A stretch of DNA of 64,000 nucleotides from Limnomonas spitsbergensis (GCA_037349105.1 JAYJMM010000119.1:3979001-4043000), one strand, 5' to 3'. Positions 1-58,902 are shown, counted from the stretch's first letter. Translations and numbers: made by a program. Notes: generated by a model not told the origin, from the letters alone.

Positions 1-192
1 CCGCGTCTGAAGACCAACTGCCTGTGTCCATCTCCCGTAGCCCCTAACGTTGGAAGGAAAACAAGATAGCGGTGTTGGGGGACGCCGTTAGAGAGCAATT
101 AATATTTTAGATGACACTATAATTAAGGGGACGACCAAGCTGACAGTCAGGCAGGAGAACATGGACCATGGGTGCGACAATAAGCACCGTAC

Positions 193-288
193 CTCCAATG
201 CTGCCATGTGCTTGTAGAAGTCAGAGTCGGCTCCAAAGCATGCATCAAACACAGCCTTGGGCTTGCCAGCCACCACCACCTCGGGCCC
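193..288 (-). CDS. Candidate internal exon of an unidentified gene, cut by the left edge
   Basis: On the minus strand a 96-nt open stretch (32 codons, both ends phase 0) is bounded by an AG acceptor at 289-290 and a GTACGG donor at 187-192. Its translation has a coding-like composition (GPEVVVAGKPKAVFDACF and onward, ending KHMAALE) with mostly G/C third positions, unlike the surrounding DNA. An alternative acceptor lies about 10 nt further upstream. I do not recognise the family. The rest of the gene would lie to the left of the window or in exons I could not find. This is inferred only from splice signals and composition. Confidence 0.3.
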
Positions 289-293
289 CTGGA

Positions 294-2320
294 CAGCACT
301 GGCGCACCAATATGGGGCCAATGACAGTGGAAAAGAGTGAGCATTGGCCATCCATGAGAGGTAGCTAGTAATCAAGACATGGAAATACGAGGAGGGTATG
401 CGACGTCCAACTTGGCCACTTGGACAGCAATGCCAAAGCAACAAAAGCCAACCGCGCACGGTTGAAAATATTAATATATATCAAGCACTGACGATATATA
501 ACGAACTTATAAGTTATAAGCCAGAGAGGCTTGCTTGAGAAGATAGCTAGCTAGACATGTAGACACATAGAAAGAGGATGTGACAAAGGCCAATCAAATT
601 AAGTACATAGGAGACAATGGGACAAGGCCAGGGGCAAGGACCTGAGGCCTGAAAATATGATACGAGCCTCATACCAAACCCAATACGCACCCAGGTATAA
701 TGTCGATATCCTTGGGGGGGGGAAACAGAGAGTGCTTGAGCTGACCAAAACACTAGGGCACGTGGGGCTGATGCTTGCCCATTCTTATACCTGTAATTCA
801 GATTGAGCTGTCATTAAGACCGCCGGTAGGTTCTATAAGTTTCTGGCCTTCCATTCAGGACAACAGTGTTTGGCGTCAACATATGAGGCATATGATACCG
901 TAATGGCAATCAGAGCCAATTCCGATTTCAAAAATCATGAAATGTGACACATAACTTCCAAGCCAACAACTACTCTTGCGGTTCGCCACTAGGCTTTCGT
1001 CTCACATGTAACCGCAAGCAATGTACCACAACAGCGATACATTCGGGGAGGTCCTTGTTAATTGCTCGCAATTTACACTGTAGTAAGTATAAGCCAGTAT
1101 GTCGCACAATAAGGAGCCCATCATTGGATTTGGTTGTTCATGATCGCTCGTTGAGTGAGCCCATTTGCCTACATACTGCAATTTCGTTTTGTATAACCAG
1201 CAGGTCACGTTTTGTCACGCTTTTTTTCTTGTCAAGTCTCCCCTTGCTCCCGTTCACTCACTGTCCTATGCATCAAGACCGGTAATATACCTGGTCTGCT
1301 ACGTGGAGGCCCAAAGGCCAACTGACAGGGGTGATGGCACGCCAACAGTGGTGAACGTTTATTGGCCACATCTTAACTCAAAGGCTGGCTGACACAGGTA
1401 CAGGCTTTTCGGGGATATGAGGTTTTGCTCAAAACCCTCACTAGTACTAGCCTCCCGGACCTTAGGTTGAGGGCTGATTGCTTTGTGGCAAGGTCGGTAG
1501 GCCCCCCCTCTCACTCAATCCTTACTCACAGGCTGGCTGGTAGCTTGATAGGCGCGGCCTCCTCATCATCTGGTCCTCCCTTGTCAGCGTCAGCAGGCAA
1601 CCACCTCCACAACCACCTTCGATCAAAGCCACAATTGTGCCATGAATAACTAAGTTAGTGGTGTGCTCATGGGGGGGTTATCAAGATATGTAGTGGAGCA
1701 GGTAAAATGCCTCAGAAAGAAAGAAAGAAAGCTACGCCCCGTGAGGGGCGTGAGAGTAAAGGAAACAGCGCAGCCTCGGCCAAAATCCGCGCCTCATACA
1801 GTTTTCCATGTTCTGATGGAGGACTCTTGTGCTCAAGCTTGCGAATGCTTTAACATAGCCTCCCTAGTAGGTTTTGGGAGAAAGTTGATGTCTCATGAAA
1901 TAGGATGATGTACATTTTACGACATTTATATTCAAAGCAAAGATTTTGTGACCTCCTCAGATCCTAGAGCACAGTGTTCACCTTCGTTTGCTCAAGGTGC
2001 ATGGAAAACCGTAATTATGGGCTTCCCAGGATTGCAGGCTAGTAGGGCTCCATCAGCCGCCTGTCATACAATCGCAGTGCATGCGCAAATGTCAACTCGA
2101 GGGCGGATGGCAGGCTCAGGGTTCAGGGGGTCAGTGGGAAGCAGTTGAGGGCTGGGGGGACAGCGGCAATGGGGATGCGCGGTCTCCCCTGAAACTGGTG
2201 GGCAGGTCTTCTGCCTACGGTAACAAGGATTGTTTAGTTTTAAAGTGGTGCTATTTTTACCATGCAGGTCATATACGGTACGCATACACTCATGCCACCA
2301 CTCATGTTTATTTATGCATC
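294..2320. other. Non-coding stretch, no supported gene
   Basis: Only short shadow reading frames occur here and none has a recognisable motif. The stretch contains AT-rich patches, a C tract near 1500 and a SINE-like segment at 1709-1800 that is listed separately. Confidence 0.5.
1709..1800. repeat. Dispersed repeat family C, copy 1
   Basis: A GAAA-repeat run leads into GCTACGCCCCGTGAGGGG (a 7-bp hairpin with loop GTGA at 1734-1751), then GCGCAGCCTCGGCC and related sequence. The same order of motifs recurs at 20146-20218 inside intron 13 of the glutamate synthase gene. This fits a short interspersed element. Its class is unknown. Confidence 0.5.
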
Positions 2321-2325
2321 TGTAC

Positions 2326-2613
2326 CCTAAAAGTATCCTAAAAGTACCCTAAAAATACCCTAAAAGTACCCCCTAAAAGTACCCCCTAAAAATACCCTTA
2401 AAGTACCCTAAAAGTACCCTAAAAGTACCCTAAAAGTACCCCCTAAAAATACCCCCTAAAAATACCCTAGAAGTACCCTAAAAGTACCCCCTAAAATACC
2501 CTAAAAGTACCCCAAAAGTACCCCCTAAAAGTACCCCCTAAAAATACCCTAAAAGTACCCTAAAAGTACCCCTAAAAGTACCCCCTAAAAGTACCCTAAA
2601 AGTACCCTAAAAG
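2326..2613. repeat. CCCTAAAA-based microsatellite
   Basis: A tandem array of a 12-14-bp unit, CCCTAAAAGTAC with C-tract length variants, in about 20 copies. The first eight bases equal the Chlamydomonas-type telomere repeat read on the C-rich strand, followed by GTAC in each unit. Confidence 0.9.
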
Positions 2614-2619
2614 TGGTAG

Positions 2620-3265
2620 TCTTACTCTCATTCCGGCATTGTAAAAGTTCATCATGGCTTAAACAATGAATCATTTAAATGCATACAAACTAATTTTTAA
2701 ATTAAGTAGTTCTGAAAAGCCCAGCACCAAAGTATTCGATTACATTCGTCCCGTTCTTGTCATTTTCATATACCGAAGAAGGCCAGTTTGACACTGAAAC
2801 GAAAGTCAGGATCAATTACCAATTTACTACCACGACAGTGTTACCAATGATTCGAATCGTCTTCCCTCATAATTAACCTTGTTTAAGGGGTGAGGTTTAT
2901 GTCCGAGGGATAATCAAATGAACATTAATTCGGGTGAGGGGTGGCAAATTAAAATGGAGCCAGAGGATAAATTGCTGGGCCGCTTCAGGTACCCTGTCAC
3001 TGTACATGCAATGTATCGGTACAAGCACTGAGGTTTCAAGCGTACTTCATTAAGACCTACCAGCGAGTTCAATTTTTGCATGGTACTTAACCAACAGCAC
3101 CAGCTAGCCTGGGCAACAGGCTTGGCCACATGCACTCACTAGGCTTTATTCATCTTTCTCGTAATTGAGTCACATAAGATCTTTCGAGCCGCGGTAGATA
3201 GGGCACGCCTCACTAGCTGGGGGTGGCTGCACAGCTGCCCTAGAGGGCCAGCATACATCAGAATC
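2620..3265. other. Non-coding stretch, nothing recognised
   Basis: AT-rich DNA between the microsatellite and the 50-bp minisatellite. No reading frame with a motif, RNA gene or repeat was seen on either strand. Confidence 0.5.
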
Positions 3266-3270
3266 GAAGC

Positions 3271-4534
3271 AAGACAGCAAGGTACAGGCTAGCGTGGGGT
3301 GTCAGTTTCTCATTTTGTGCCAGACAGCAAGGTACAGGCTAGCGTGGGGTGTCAGTTTCTCATTTTGTGCCAGACAGCAAGGTACAAGCTAGCGTGGGGT
3401 GTCAGTTTCTCATTTTGTGCCAGACAGCAAGGTACAGGCTAGCGTGGGGTGTCAGTTTCTCATTTTGTGCCAGACAGCAAGGTACAGGCTAGCGTGGGGT
3501 GTCAGTTTCTCATTTTGTGCCAGACAGCAAGGTGCAGGCTAGCGTGGGGTGTCAGTTTCTCATTTTGTGCCAGATAGCAAGGTACAGGCTAGCGTGGGGT
3601 GTCAGTTCCTCATTTTGTGCCGGATAGCAAGGTACAGGCTAGCGTGGGGTGTCAGTTTCTCATTTTGTGCCAGATAGCAAGGTACAGGCTAGCGTGGGGT
3701 GTCAGTTTCTCATTTTGTGCCGGATAGCAAGGTACAGGCTAGCGTGGGGTGTCAGTTTCTCATTTTGTGCCAGACAGCAAGGTACAGGCTAGCGTGGGGT
3801 GTCAGTTTCTCATTTTGTGCCAGACAGCAAGGTACAGGCTAGCGTGGGGTGTCAGTTTCTCATTTTGTGCCAGACAGCAAGGTACAGGCTAGCGTGGGGT
3901 GTCAGTTTCTCATTTTGTGCCAGACAGCAAGGTACAGGCTAGCGTGGGGTGTCAGTTTCTCATTTTGTGCCAGACAGCAAGGTACAGGCTAGCGTGGGGT
4001 GTCAGTTTCTCATTTTGTGCCAGACAGCAAGGTGCAGGCTAGCGTGGGGTGTCAGTTTCTCATTTTGTGCCAGATAGCAAGGTACAGGCTAGCGTGGGGT
4101 GTCAGTTTCTCATTTTGTGCCGGATAGCAAGGTACAGGCTAGCGTGGGGTGTCAGTTTCTCATTTTGTGCCAGATAGCAAGGTACAGGCTAGCGTGGGGT
4201 GTCAGTTTCTCATTTTGTGCCGGATAGCAAGGTACAGGCTAGCGTGGGGTGTCAGTTTCTCATTTTGTGCCAGACAGCAAGGTACAGGCTAGCGTGGGGT
4301 GTCAGTTTCTCATTTTGTGCCAGACAGCAAGGTACAGGCTAGCGTGGGGTGTCAGTTTCTCATTTTGTGCCAGACAGCAAGGTACAGGCTAGCGTGGGGT
4401 GTCAGTTTCTCATTTTGTGCCAGACAGCAAGGTACAGGCTAGCGTGGGGTGACAGTTTCTCATTTTGTGCCAGACAGCAAGGTACAGGCTAGCGTGGGGT
4501 GTCAGTTTCTCATTTTGTGCCAGACAGCAAGGTA
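3271..4534. repeat. 50-bp minisatellite, about 25 copies
   Basis: The unit runs from CAGACAGCAAGGTACAGG to CTCATTTTGTGC and is exactly 50 bp, with very few differences between copies. Marker variants (GTGCAGG, then alternating CAGATAG and CGGATAG) at 3521-3770 recur in the same order at 4021-4270, so the array has a 500-bp, ten-unit higher-order period. Degraded half-units flank the right end to about 4610. Confidence 0.95.
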
Positions 4535-4804
4535 CCGTATCAGGTTTCCAATTTTAAGGAAGACAGAAAGGTACGCGATTTCCGACTGAAGGCAAGACAG
4601 CAAAGACACTGATTCGTTAAGAGCACCGTAAAGGTATAAAGATCCACTATGAGCCTGGGAGAGACAAGCGGCCATGAACATAAATTAAAGTCAGGGCTGA
4701 TGAACTCCAGCATGTCGGGCAGATTTGTGGTACAGGTACCTCAATGCGAGATTTGTTTGCCTCAAAACCTTGCCCCAGAAGGCCTTGCACATCGTCTCTC
4801 TAAA

Positions 4805-6729
4805 CTGCCGTGTAAGAATTGCCTTACATTCATCTGGTTTCTTGCCTTGCCTGGCAAGCACTTCCTCCCGCTGCATATCGGACAGGCTGAAACAGCCACA
4901 ACCGCATCAACGAACGCCTCAAGGCCAGTGTCAAACAGAAGCGGGATGTCCAGCGTGACCATCAAGACCCTCAGCAGACCTCTGGAGGGGGGAGAGACAG
5001 ACAGAGGCAAAAATAAACACAGAGCACAATATCACGTGCTAGCTATCACATGGCAGCCGCACCCTTCAAAAGGAGCTACTGAATCACTGGTGTGCTGTGT
5101 GTTCACCAAGCTTAGCATCATCTGCTGAGGCGAGCAGTGCGACATGGCCCCACAGCCCAAGTACATGTACCTGCATCTAGAAGCAGCGCAGCTAGACATC
5201 CCACCTGCACATGTCCTTGCCACTGCCACTACAGCCCCCCGCACCTAAGCCCCCGAAGTGGAAATAGACCCAGGACAGCATGACCCCGCAGACCAAGGGC
5301 ACGTGCCTGCTTCAAGAAGCAGCTGAAATTTGGTGATCAGCAAATTAATATCGCCTCAAGCTGCTTCATGGCTGTCTGCAACGGGGGGCATGCAACAAAG
5401 CATGGCATGAAACAGATGATGTGAGCGTGCTTGTCAGTTTTGTGTGCGCGTCAAGCCTGAGCGCTGGTCATGGAGCGCTGTAAATGTCACACATTCAATG
5501 CAAATGAGGTATAACGTTGTTAACATTCAAGGCAAACTGCAGCACTCTTCCTTCAATGGACCGGTGGGTATCTTTCCTGCTGCCTGAGGTACCAGTCATG
5601 CCAGGCACTGCTGCTGGCTGGTTCCTGTCAGCACAATAGACGGTGGCCACCAATATGGCTTGGGTCCCAAGCTTAGCTGCTCCCTTTACTCTTCCACAGT
5701 CCCGCCCCTGGGGGAGCAAAGTTTTCTTCATTTCTCATTTGCACAGAAGGCCTGAGTGCACAGCTCATCTCTTGGCTGACCACGCAGGTGCTTTACCTGT
5801 ACATCAGTGAGTACAACTCACCTTCTCACCGACCAGTACATCACGCAAATGAGTTAAATAAGCTTCATCTTGTCTTTCCCTTCCTCCCCAACCACTAAGG
5901 AGCTGAGCGCCTTCCTGTCGATGACTAATGTGCACCAACTAGGAATCAGGCAGCTGCTGGGGCTACATGCAGAACAAAGCTAAAGGATCCAGGGTAGCAT
6001 GCCACTTTAATTGAAGTGCTTCAGCTTCACTTATGCTACATCACATCCTACAGCCAGGGGGGCCACATGCAGCAAGCCCAGCGGCTCTGGTAAATGTCCG
6101 GTCAAGGTTAGGTCCCAAGTGGCCCAGTGGCGGCCGCTCACCAAAGGCGGATTGTTGGGCAAGAAACTGAACATTACCGTATGCTTATAAGCAGTGTCAT
6201 CAAGGCTGCTATTACTTGTGGGCAGTACATAGCAGCCCACCTACATCCCAAGCTGCGAATGGGAAAGCAGCGCCTACTGGCGCAACTGCCGCACTGCCTT
6301 CCGCATACAATTCATGCACTACCGGTACTCGAACATGACGAAATGAGATGGTCTGCATAAGGTGCAAAATTATACAATATTTCGAGTTGTGTCTGGCAGC
6401 TAGGACAGCGAGTGAAAACCAGTGACCCCCCCGGGCAAGCAACCAACACACAAGTACACAACCACCAAGCAGTAGCGTGGGAATGAACCCCATAGTGCAG
6501 AAGATTAGCCCCAGCCATAAAACATGATGTAATACGGTATGGCACTTCGGCATGATTAAACCGGCATGGCAGATGTCTATCTTGTTCATACCATTCGTTG
6601 CAGTGGTCCCTTGAAAATCCCAATTCTTAGTTGGTCTGCGTTCAGTGGAAACTGCTGGGGAAAAGCCATCGTTCCGAAACAAGAGTCGACTTGCGAACTT
6701 GCCCATGGCATGTCAATCTACCCTGTCAC
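4805..6729 (-). pseudogene. Dephospho-CoA kinase-like gene, broken
   Basis: The enzyme phosphorylates dephospho-CoA in the last step of coenzyme A synthesis. The best piece is an exon at about 4805-4981 on the minus strand, after a CTCCAG acceptor. It reads LDIPLLFDTGLEAFVDAVV, the conserved core of the family, then continues as QREEVLARQGKKPDE and AILTRQ only after a shift of one base near 4874-4880. Going upstream in gene order, GRVKGAAKLG at about 5664-5703 resembles the family's GxVDRxxLG segment. VPVVHELYAEGSAAVAPVGAAF at about 6245-6345 (donor GTAGGT) resembles the segment after the first strand. LTCHGQVRKST at 6675-6729 has the exact spacing of the P-loop LTGGIGSGKST but has lost most of its glycines. 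No C-terminal part was found. The core exon is convincing and the other three pieces are inference. A sequencing error could explain the single-base shift but not the damaged P-loop. Confidence 0.5.
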
Positions 6730-6739
6730 AGTAAGGGCC

Positions 6740-7207
6740 CCCTGGCTGATCTGGTATCAAAATACTGTTAAGGACTAAGGAGCTACAGGAGTTGACATAC
6801 CATTCGCATGTGCTTAGAGGAGTTTTGAATGCCAGTCAGACCCAGGCAGGCAGCGCACAGATGGATATTTTTAAAAAGGGCAGGAATTCAAGATCTGCAT
6901 GGTTCCTGTTGCTCAAAATTTCGAGAGTTCTTACGTGGTGCACAGGGCAAGTAGGTTGTAATTAAGCAGGCCATAGGTTGTGAGGGATGACAGCAGAGCA
7001 ATCGTATCTCAACCGTATCGACGCCGTACTACATTATGCACGTGAAAACACCTTCGCGCAATTGGACGTGTCTTCTGAATTCAATTGCAATATTATTGCA
7101 TGATTATTATTGGCCACCAAGACCTCATCCTATTGGTCTGACTCTACCACATTCAAAAACCCTGGGAGAGGGTGACGGACTACTGCCGTTCTAGCCGTTC
7201 TTGATCG
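6740..7207 (+). promoter_or_regulatory. Upstream region and presumed 5' UTR of the glutamate synthase gene
   Basis: Intergenic DNA between the kinase-like remnant and the GOGAT start. ATTGG (inverted CCAAT) motifs lie near 7108 and 7131, and a small palindrome TGCAATATTATTGCA lies just before them. No convincing TATA box was seen. An in-frame TGA at 7202-7204 closes the frame immediately before the start codon. The transcription start cannot be placed. Confidence 0.35.
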
Positions 7208-54575
<47,368 letters not shown>

Positions 54576-55210
54576 GGCCTGGCACATTGCTGGCCTGGCT
54601 GCAGCTGTTTAAAGGCCCGGCCTGGAACGTTGCTGGCTCCAGATCCGGCGCTGCCGGGTGCAAGGTTGCACGCGGGGTGTTACAGAATCTAATGCCGCAG
54701 CTACGAAGAGCCTTGTTGCGGGTGTTTAAAAGCCCCTGACGTGGTTGTAACAGATTGAGATGGGTGGATTGTTGCTGAAGCATCTGTTGTTATGCGTTGT
54801 ATATTGTGACCCGTTTTTAAGGCGTTGTTGTGGATGGTGGTATAGCTGCCCCTAACTATCCCTGAGCCTCTGGAGCTGAGGCAGTTTGCCATCGTGTAGT
54901 ACTCTTCCTGGATGTGCAGACCCTTTTCAGGCGAATGGAATCATGTGTGGGGAAAATCGAACCTCATGCATTAGCATTATCATATACTATTTTATATGAT
55001 AGTATATGATAATTATTTTATAAGACTGTATTTCTCACACACCGTCCTGGCGTAATGAAATGCGTGCTAGCTGGCATTTGCCCCAGGCTGTTTTGCTCCT
55101 CGTGTCTGCTGGGGATGCTCTATTGCTTATCATTGAGAAATCTTTGATAATTAACTTGTGAATTGTGTGGAGGACCTGACGATCTATCCTGATGTAACTG
55201 TAATGTAACT
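54576..55210 (+). other. GSN1: 3' UTR of the glutamate synthase gene
   Basis: It starts with decayed copies of the coding end (54599-54638 and 54700-54736). It contains a 15-bp perfect hairpin with 8-nt loop at 54976-55013 (ATTATCATATACTAT and its complement). The likely end is marked by three clustered TGTAA motifs (55193, 55199, 55204), the poly(A) signal of green algae. The exact end is not visible. Confidence 0.55.
55193..55208 (+). terminator. Clustered TGTAA poly(A) signals
   Basis: TGTAA occurs at 55193, 55199 and 55204, about 620 nt after the GOGAT stop. TGTAA is the usual polyadenylation signal in volvocine algae. Confidence 0.5.
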
Positions 55211-55225
55211 ATCTTCTTCAGTCAG

Positions 55226-55890
55226 CCTTTGTATCGCTTGCTTGCATACATGCAGCCCCACAGGGAAATATTGAAACACATTTACCATTTGTGAATATTG
55301 AAGTCCAGCGGACCGTAAGGCTTGATGCATGGAAAAGGTGCCCGCAAAACAGGTGATCACAAACAAACTAGGAACCAGTGCCCCCTGTGGGCTTTATGCT
55401 ACCTGTAGCCAAGAAGCACGCTGATGAGGATTGTGAACCTATCAGTGGCAAGTCATTGACAGAAAACATCTGGAACCAGCTCAAAAAGACTTGGACGAGT
55501 GAGCACCCGACAGAAAGGTTGGGAGAAAGGAGAGGGCAGAGAAGAGACAAGCAAAACTCAATCCTTAGCAACCGCCGAATGGATTGCCTCTCATCATGGA
55601 GTTGGTGACCTTACAGATCAAGTCAATGACGTTACATCGTTACAAATCAAGTGCTCAGTTTTGATAATGAAGCCCCCAATGACAAATGCAAGTGGGCTCG
55701 TTACCGGCTCATCATCATTTTTTGGCATGGTCATAAGTCAATGACGTCACACCTCTGGGCCCTGCTCAAAAAAAGGCTCGACCGCGTGGGCGCCTAAGTA
55801 GTAAAAGGGGCAGAAAAAGAGGAAAAGGGGTTGAAAGTGAAGGGACAGATAAAAGGCTGGTAATGAAAGGCAAAGGATGTTCCAGTCCCT
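55226..55890. other. Non-coding stretch, nothing recognised
   Basis: Purine-rich between 55500 and 55890. No gene, tRNA or tandem array was seen. Confidence 0.5.
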
Positions 55891-55898
55891 GAGAATGT

Positions 55899-56670
55899 CT
55901 ACACCTCAACAATTTTTACCAGGTCTTCCACAAAAGCCAGGGCATCCCACCCAAGCTTGCCCCGGTGCAACTCGAAGAAGTCTCTAGCACCGTTTGGAGG
56001 ACCTACCCATCCCCGCTCCCTAAGCTTATCCTGTACGCTGGGGCATTGAAAACAAGCATGCAATGCGTCCTCCAAGCACATGCTCGCCGTCTCCCCCAGC
56101 CCAACATCGCTGGCAGCACCATCTGCCTCGCTGCTGACCGCTGCGCCGTCCTCTCGTGTCAGCCGTGTTGACGGCGCCGAGCCACAGCCTTAAGTTTCTG
56201 CTCACGCAAGCACACTCCCTTCGGCTGGTTCGGCCCCTGGCCTGCGCAAGGACGGCACGGCTGTAACCAGGCGCGGTAGGCGGCCGCAGACCTGTCTTTA
56301 GTGGCAGGATCTCTGGGGTCCCCTCTGCCAGCTGCGCCCGCTGGTATGCTGCATCAACTAACGCTAGCACCTCTGTGACAGGTAGCGGCTGCTGGTCATT
56401 CGCTGTCTGATGCAGTTTGGGGACGGCTGATACCAGCTCCAGCTTCTCCAAGGCACCTAGCAATTCACTACACCAATAGCGCCCTCCGGTGCCCTGCCTG
56501 ACAGCGAGCTGCATGTCAGCCGCCATGGCTGCCGCCATGTGTGGACTGTCATGCTGTGCTGCTGGTGTTACCGCCGCGTTGTAGAAGCGAAGTAAATGCT
56601 GCCACCAACCTCGCTGTAACGGCTGGATCTGCAACTTCCTCATGACCCCCAGCTGGCAGCGGACGCAGGG
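55899..56670 (-). mobile_element. LINE retrotransposon remnant: C-terminal end of the RT protein
   Basis: On the minus strand a frame opens with DPCVRCQLGVMRKLQ, QRGWWQHLLRFYN and YWCSELLGALEKLE, then shifts frame near 56160 into GLGETASMCLEDALHACFQC and ends VEDLVKIVEV at about 55900. The layout, a WW/LRFYN block and then a Cys/His cluster (LEDALHACFQCP), is that of the C-terminal part and zinc finger of non-LTR retrotransposon ORF2 proteins in volvocine algae. A TAG just upstream and the frameshift show it is dead. No reverse transcriptase core precedes it, so the copy is a fragment. Confidence 0.7.
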
Positions 56671-56679
56671 ATCAGCACT

Positions 56680-58100
56680 ATCCTATCGGAGCCATGCACG
56701 CAAGGATGGTAGGTCATTACTCATTAGTAGTGCTTGCATGCTGCAACAAATCATTGTGGTCTTGCCCCCGCAACACCTTGCTTAATGACTTAATGCCTGG
56801 TGTTATATTTGGCGGTGCACGCCTCTCCCATCGTGCATAACTTCCTTTTAGGGCCCACGGCAGCCCAAATGGGCTGCGAGGTGTGGTAACGGTTGCCCTG
56901 ACGGTTGCACGTTCACGGGTGAGCTCACGCTCACGTCATAGGGCTCGGTCCCGGAGCCTGTCTCTACGGTATTGGAGGTGGAACATCAACCCAGCCAAAC
57001 TGTGCGTCCTGCCGAACCCCGGCAGGACGCACAGTTTGGCCGGCGCCTGGAGATTTTCAACAATTTGAATTTAAGATGGCACATACATTCATTTCTCCCA
57101 TTGCAACTGGACACTGATGAAGCGGTCGCGCTGCACCTTTCAATTCGCGCAGTTTTGTGGCCATTGTCACTGCATCGCAGACCAAGAAGTTTTTTTAGAG
57201 CACCGACCGCTGCTGCAACTGATCGTCACTGACAACAGGGGCTGACACCACAGAGACATGCACATTGTGTGACCCATGTTGCCCGCCATCACGCCATGCA
57301 TGGCGCCGTCATGTTGCCCTCATTTCCTGCAGCCAACCAGCCAGAACCTCCAAAACATACTCTGGGTGGGTACCTGGCAATGCATGCTACTGTTTGGTTT
57401 TCATTCAGATGCTTGAATAGGTATAGTTCATGCTGCTGGTCGAATAGCATGTGCTGGGCTGCTGGCTCAATATGGTCCTGTCAGTACCGCATGGGGTAAT
57501 ATGGAAGGGAAGCGTACCGTATGCTGGGCTGCTGGCCTGCTGGCTGGTGACTATATACATGTGTTGGCTTCCTGGCTTGCTGGTCTGCTGGCTTATATCA
57601 TGTGCTTGCCCTGCTGACCTGGGCATCAGTGCTCATCTCCCACCCTGCTCAGGGACGGTCCATCAGTTCTTGTCGCTACAGCTCTGTCAACATAACCACC
57701 CTACTGGTCTAGCCATCAGTATCCACTGCACCATCAGGGCGCAGTTCCAAAGAGGGCGACCAAGCCTGCTGCGCATCACTGTTTGTTACGTGCTTGTGTT
57801 TATTGGGTGCACAACATTGCAACTTCAGGGAGCCCCTGTGGGGCCAACAGCCCACCACTGTGCGCCAGCCCATCACTATGCGGCCACCAGCCCACCACTG
57901 CTGTGCGGCCACCAGCCCACCACTGGGCTGACGGGGACCGAACCTTGATCGATCTGCAATGGGTGGGACGTGATGTAGAGCAAGACTTCAGCTGAGGTGC
58001 ACTGAAACAAAACTGGTGAATGAAGGGCTGACGCCACGACCTGGGCTGCACAACATATCGCCTGCTTTCCATCGTGTTGTGCTCAGGCCCCCCGGGTTGC
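56680..58100. other. Non-coding stretch with a long perfect hairpin
   Basis: No gene was recognised. It holds the hairpin at 56994-57040 (listed next) and short runs of GCTGCTGG and GCCCACCACTG repeats near 57450-57600 and 57840-57920. Confidence 0.5.
56994..57040. repeat. 21-bp perfect inverted repeat with 5-nt loop
   Basis: Arm GCCAAACTGTGCGTCCTGCC plus G at 56994-57014, loop AACCC, and the exact complement at 57020-57040. The two arms match at all 21 positions. Confidence 0.95.
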
Positions 58101-58102
58101 AG

Positions 58103-58223
58103 CGGCCCTGGCGGCAGCGTAGTGTTAGCTGGTGCCATCATCCTGGGTGGCAGCCACAGCAAGCGCAGCCCGGCTGCTCCCGTTGTCATCACTGGAAGGC
58201 CGTCCGCCTTGGCCTGGGCACCT
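58103..58223 (+). CDS. Candidate exon, unidentified
   Basis: Follows the acceptor GGGTTGCAG. One base plus 40 codons read GPGGSVVLAGAIILGGSHS and so on to ALAWAP, up to donor GTAGGT. Composition is coding-like and the phase joins the candidate exon at 58903 without a stop. No family was recognised. Confidence 0.25.
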
Positions 58224-58902
58224 GTAGGTAAGTCAGCTTAGGTGCCTGCATAGGCATCTCAGCATGAGCACCTGCATGTAGGTGGGCGTTTACTGCCAAG
58301 TCAGGCATTCATATCCCTTACCGTACCATATGGCAATTAAGATGTTTCCTGTTGAATGTTCGTGTCGAATGAGATATTCACATTGTCAGTGCTTTCGAAT
58401 GTTGATGAGTACCTGGTAAGTGACATTCTTTTTCCGGAGTCCTCCAGCTTTGCAGACGAGCGCCATATGATCCCTGCGCTGCTTGCTTTTTATCGAGGTC
58501 ACTTCCAATTGGACCAGGTGTCCAGAGATTTTCAGGCGTCCTGCACCAGTGGGCGCAGGACTCATACAGCAGCCTGCAGCACGCTGTGGATCCATGGCAG
58601 GGTCCAGCAGACAGGGACTGTCAGCCAGTCCTCTTAAAGGACCCGGCAACTGGCCCTCTCCAACCAGAGAACCCTGTCTGACAGGTCATATGCAATTAAG
58701 GGGATAGTAGCCCAACCTCTGAACTCCGGGTTAGGCACTGAGTCACTTTTGTTTTGAGTTGACAGGTATTAGCTCACACTTGACTCTCTTGACTCTTGTT
58801 AAATACTTTTTGGACCCTGACGCTTTTCTCCTGCTGTTTGTGTTAACTTTTCTTCAATGGCTGGTGAGCTGATGCGCGCACCTTCTTTTGTGTCCTCCAT
58901 AG

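Noticed and set aside
88..459. Whole 123-codon minus-strand frame as a protein
   Set aside because: Only the middle 32 codons look coding, and they are bounded by splice signals. The hydrophobic ends look like intron read-through.
3271..4534. Regular 50-bp repeats as a CRISPR array
   Set aside because: There are no unique spacers between repeats. The whole unit is repeated, and the genome is eukaryotic.
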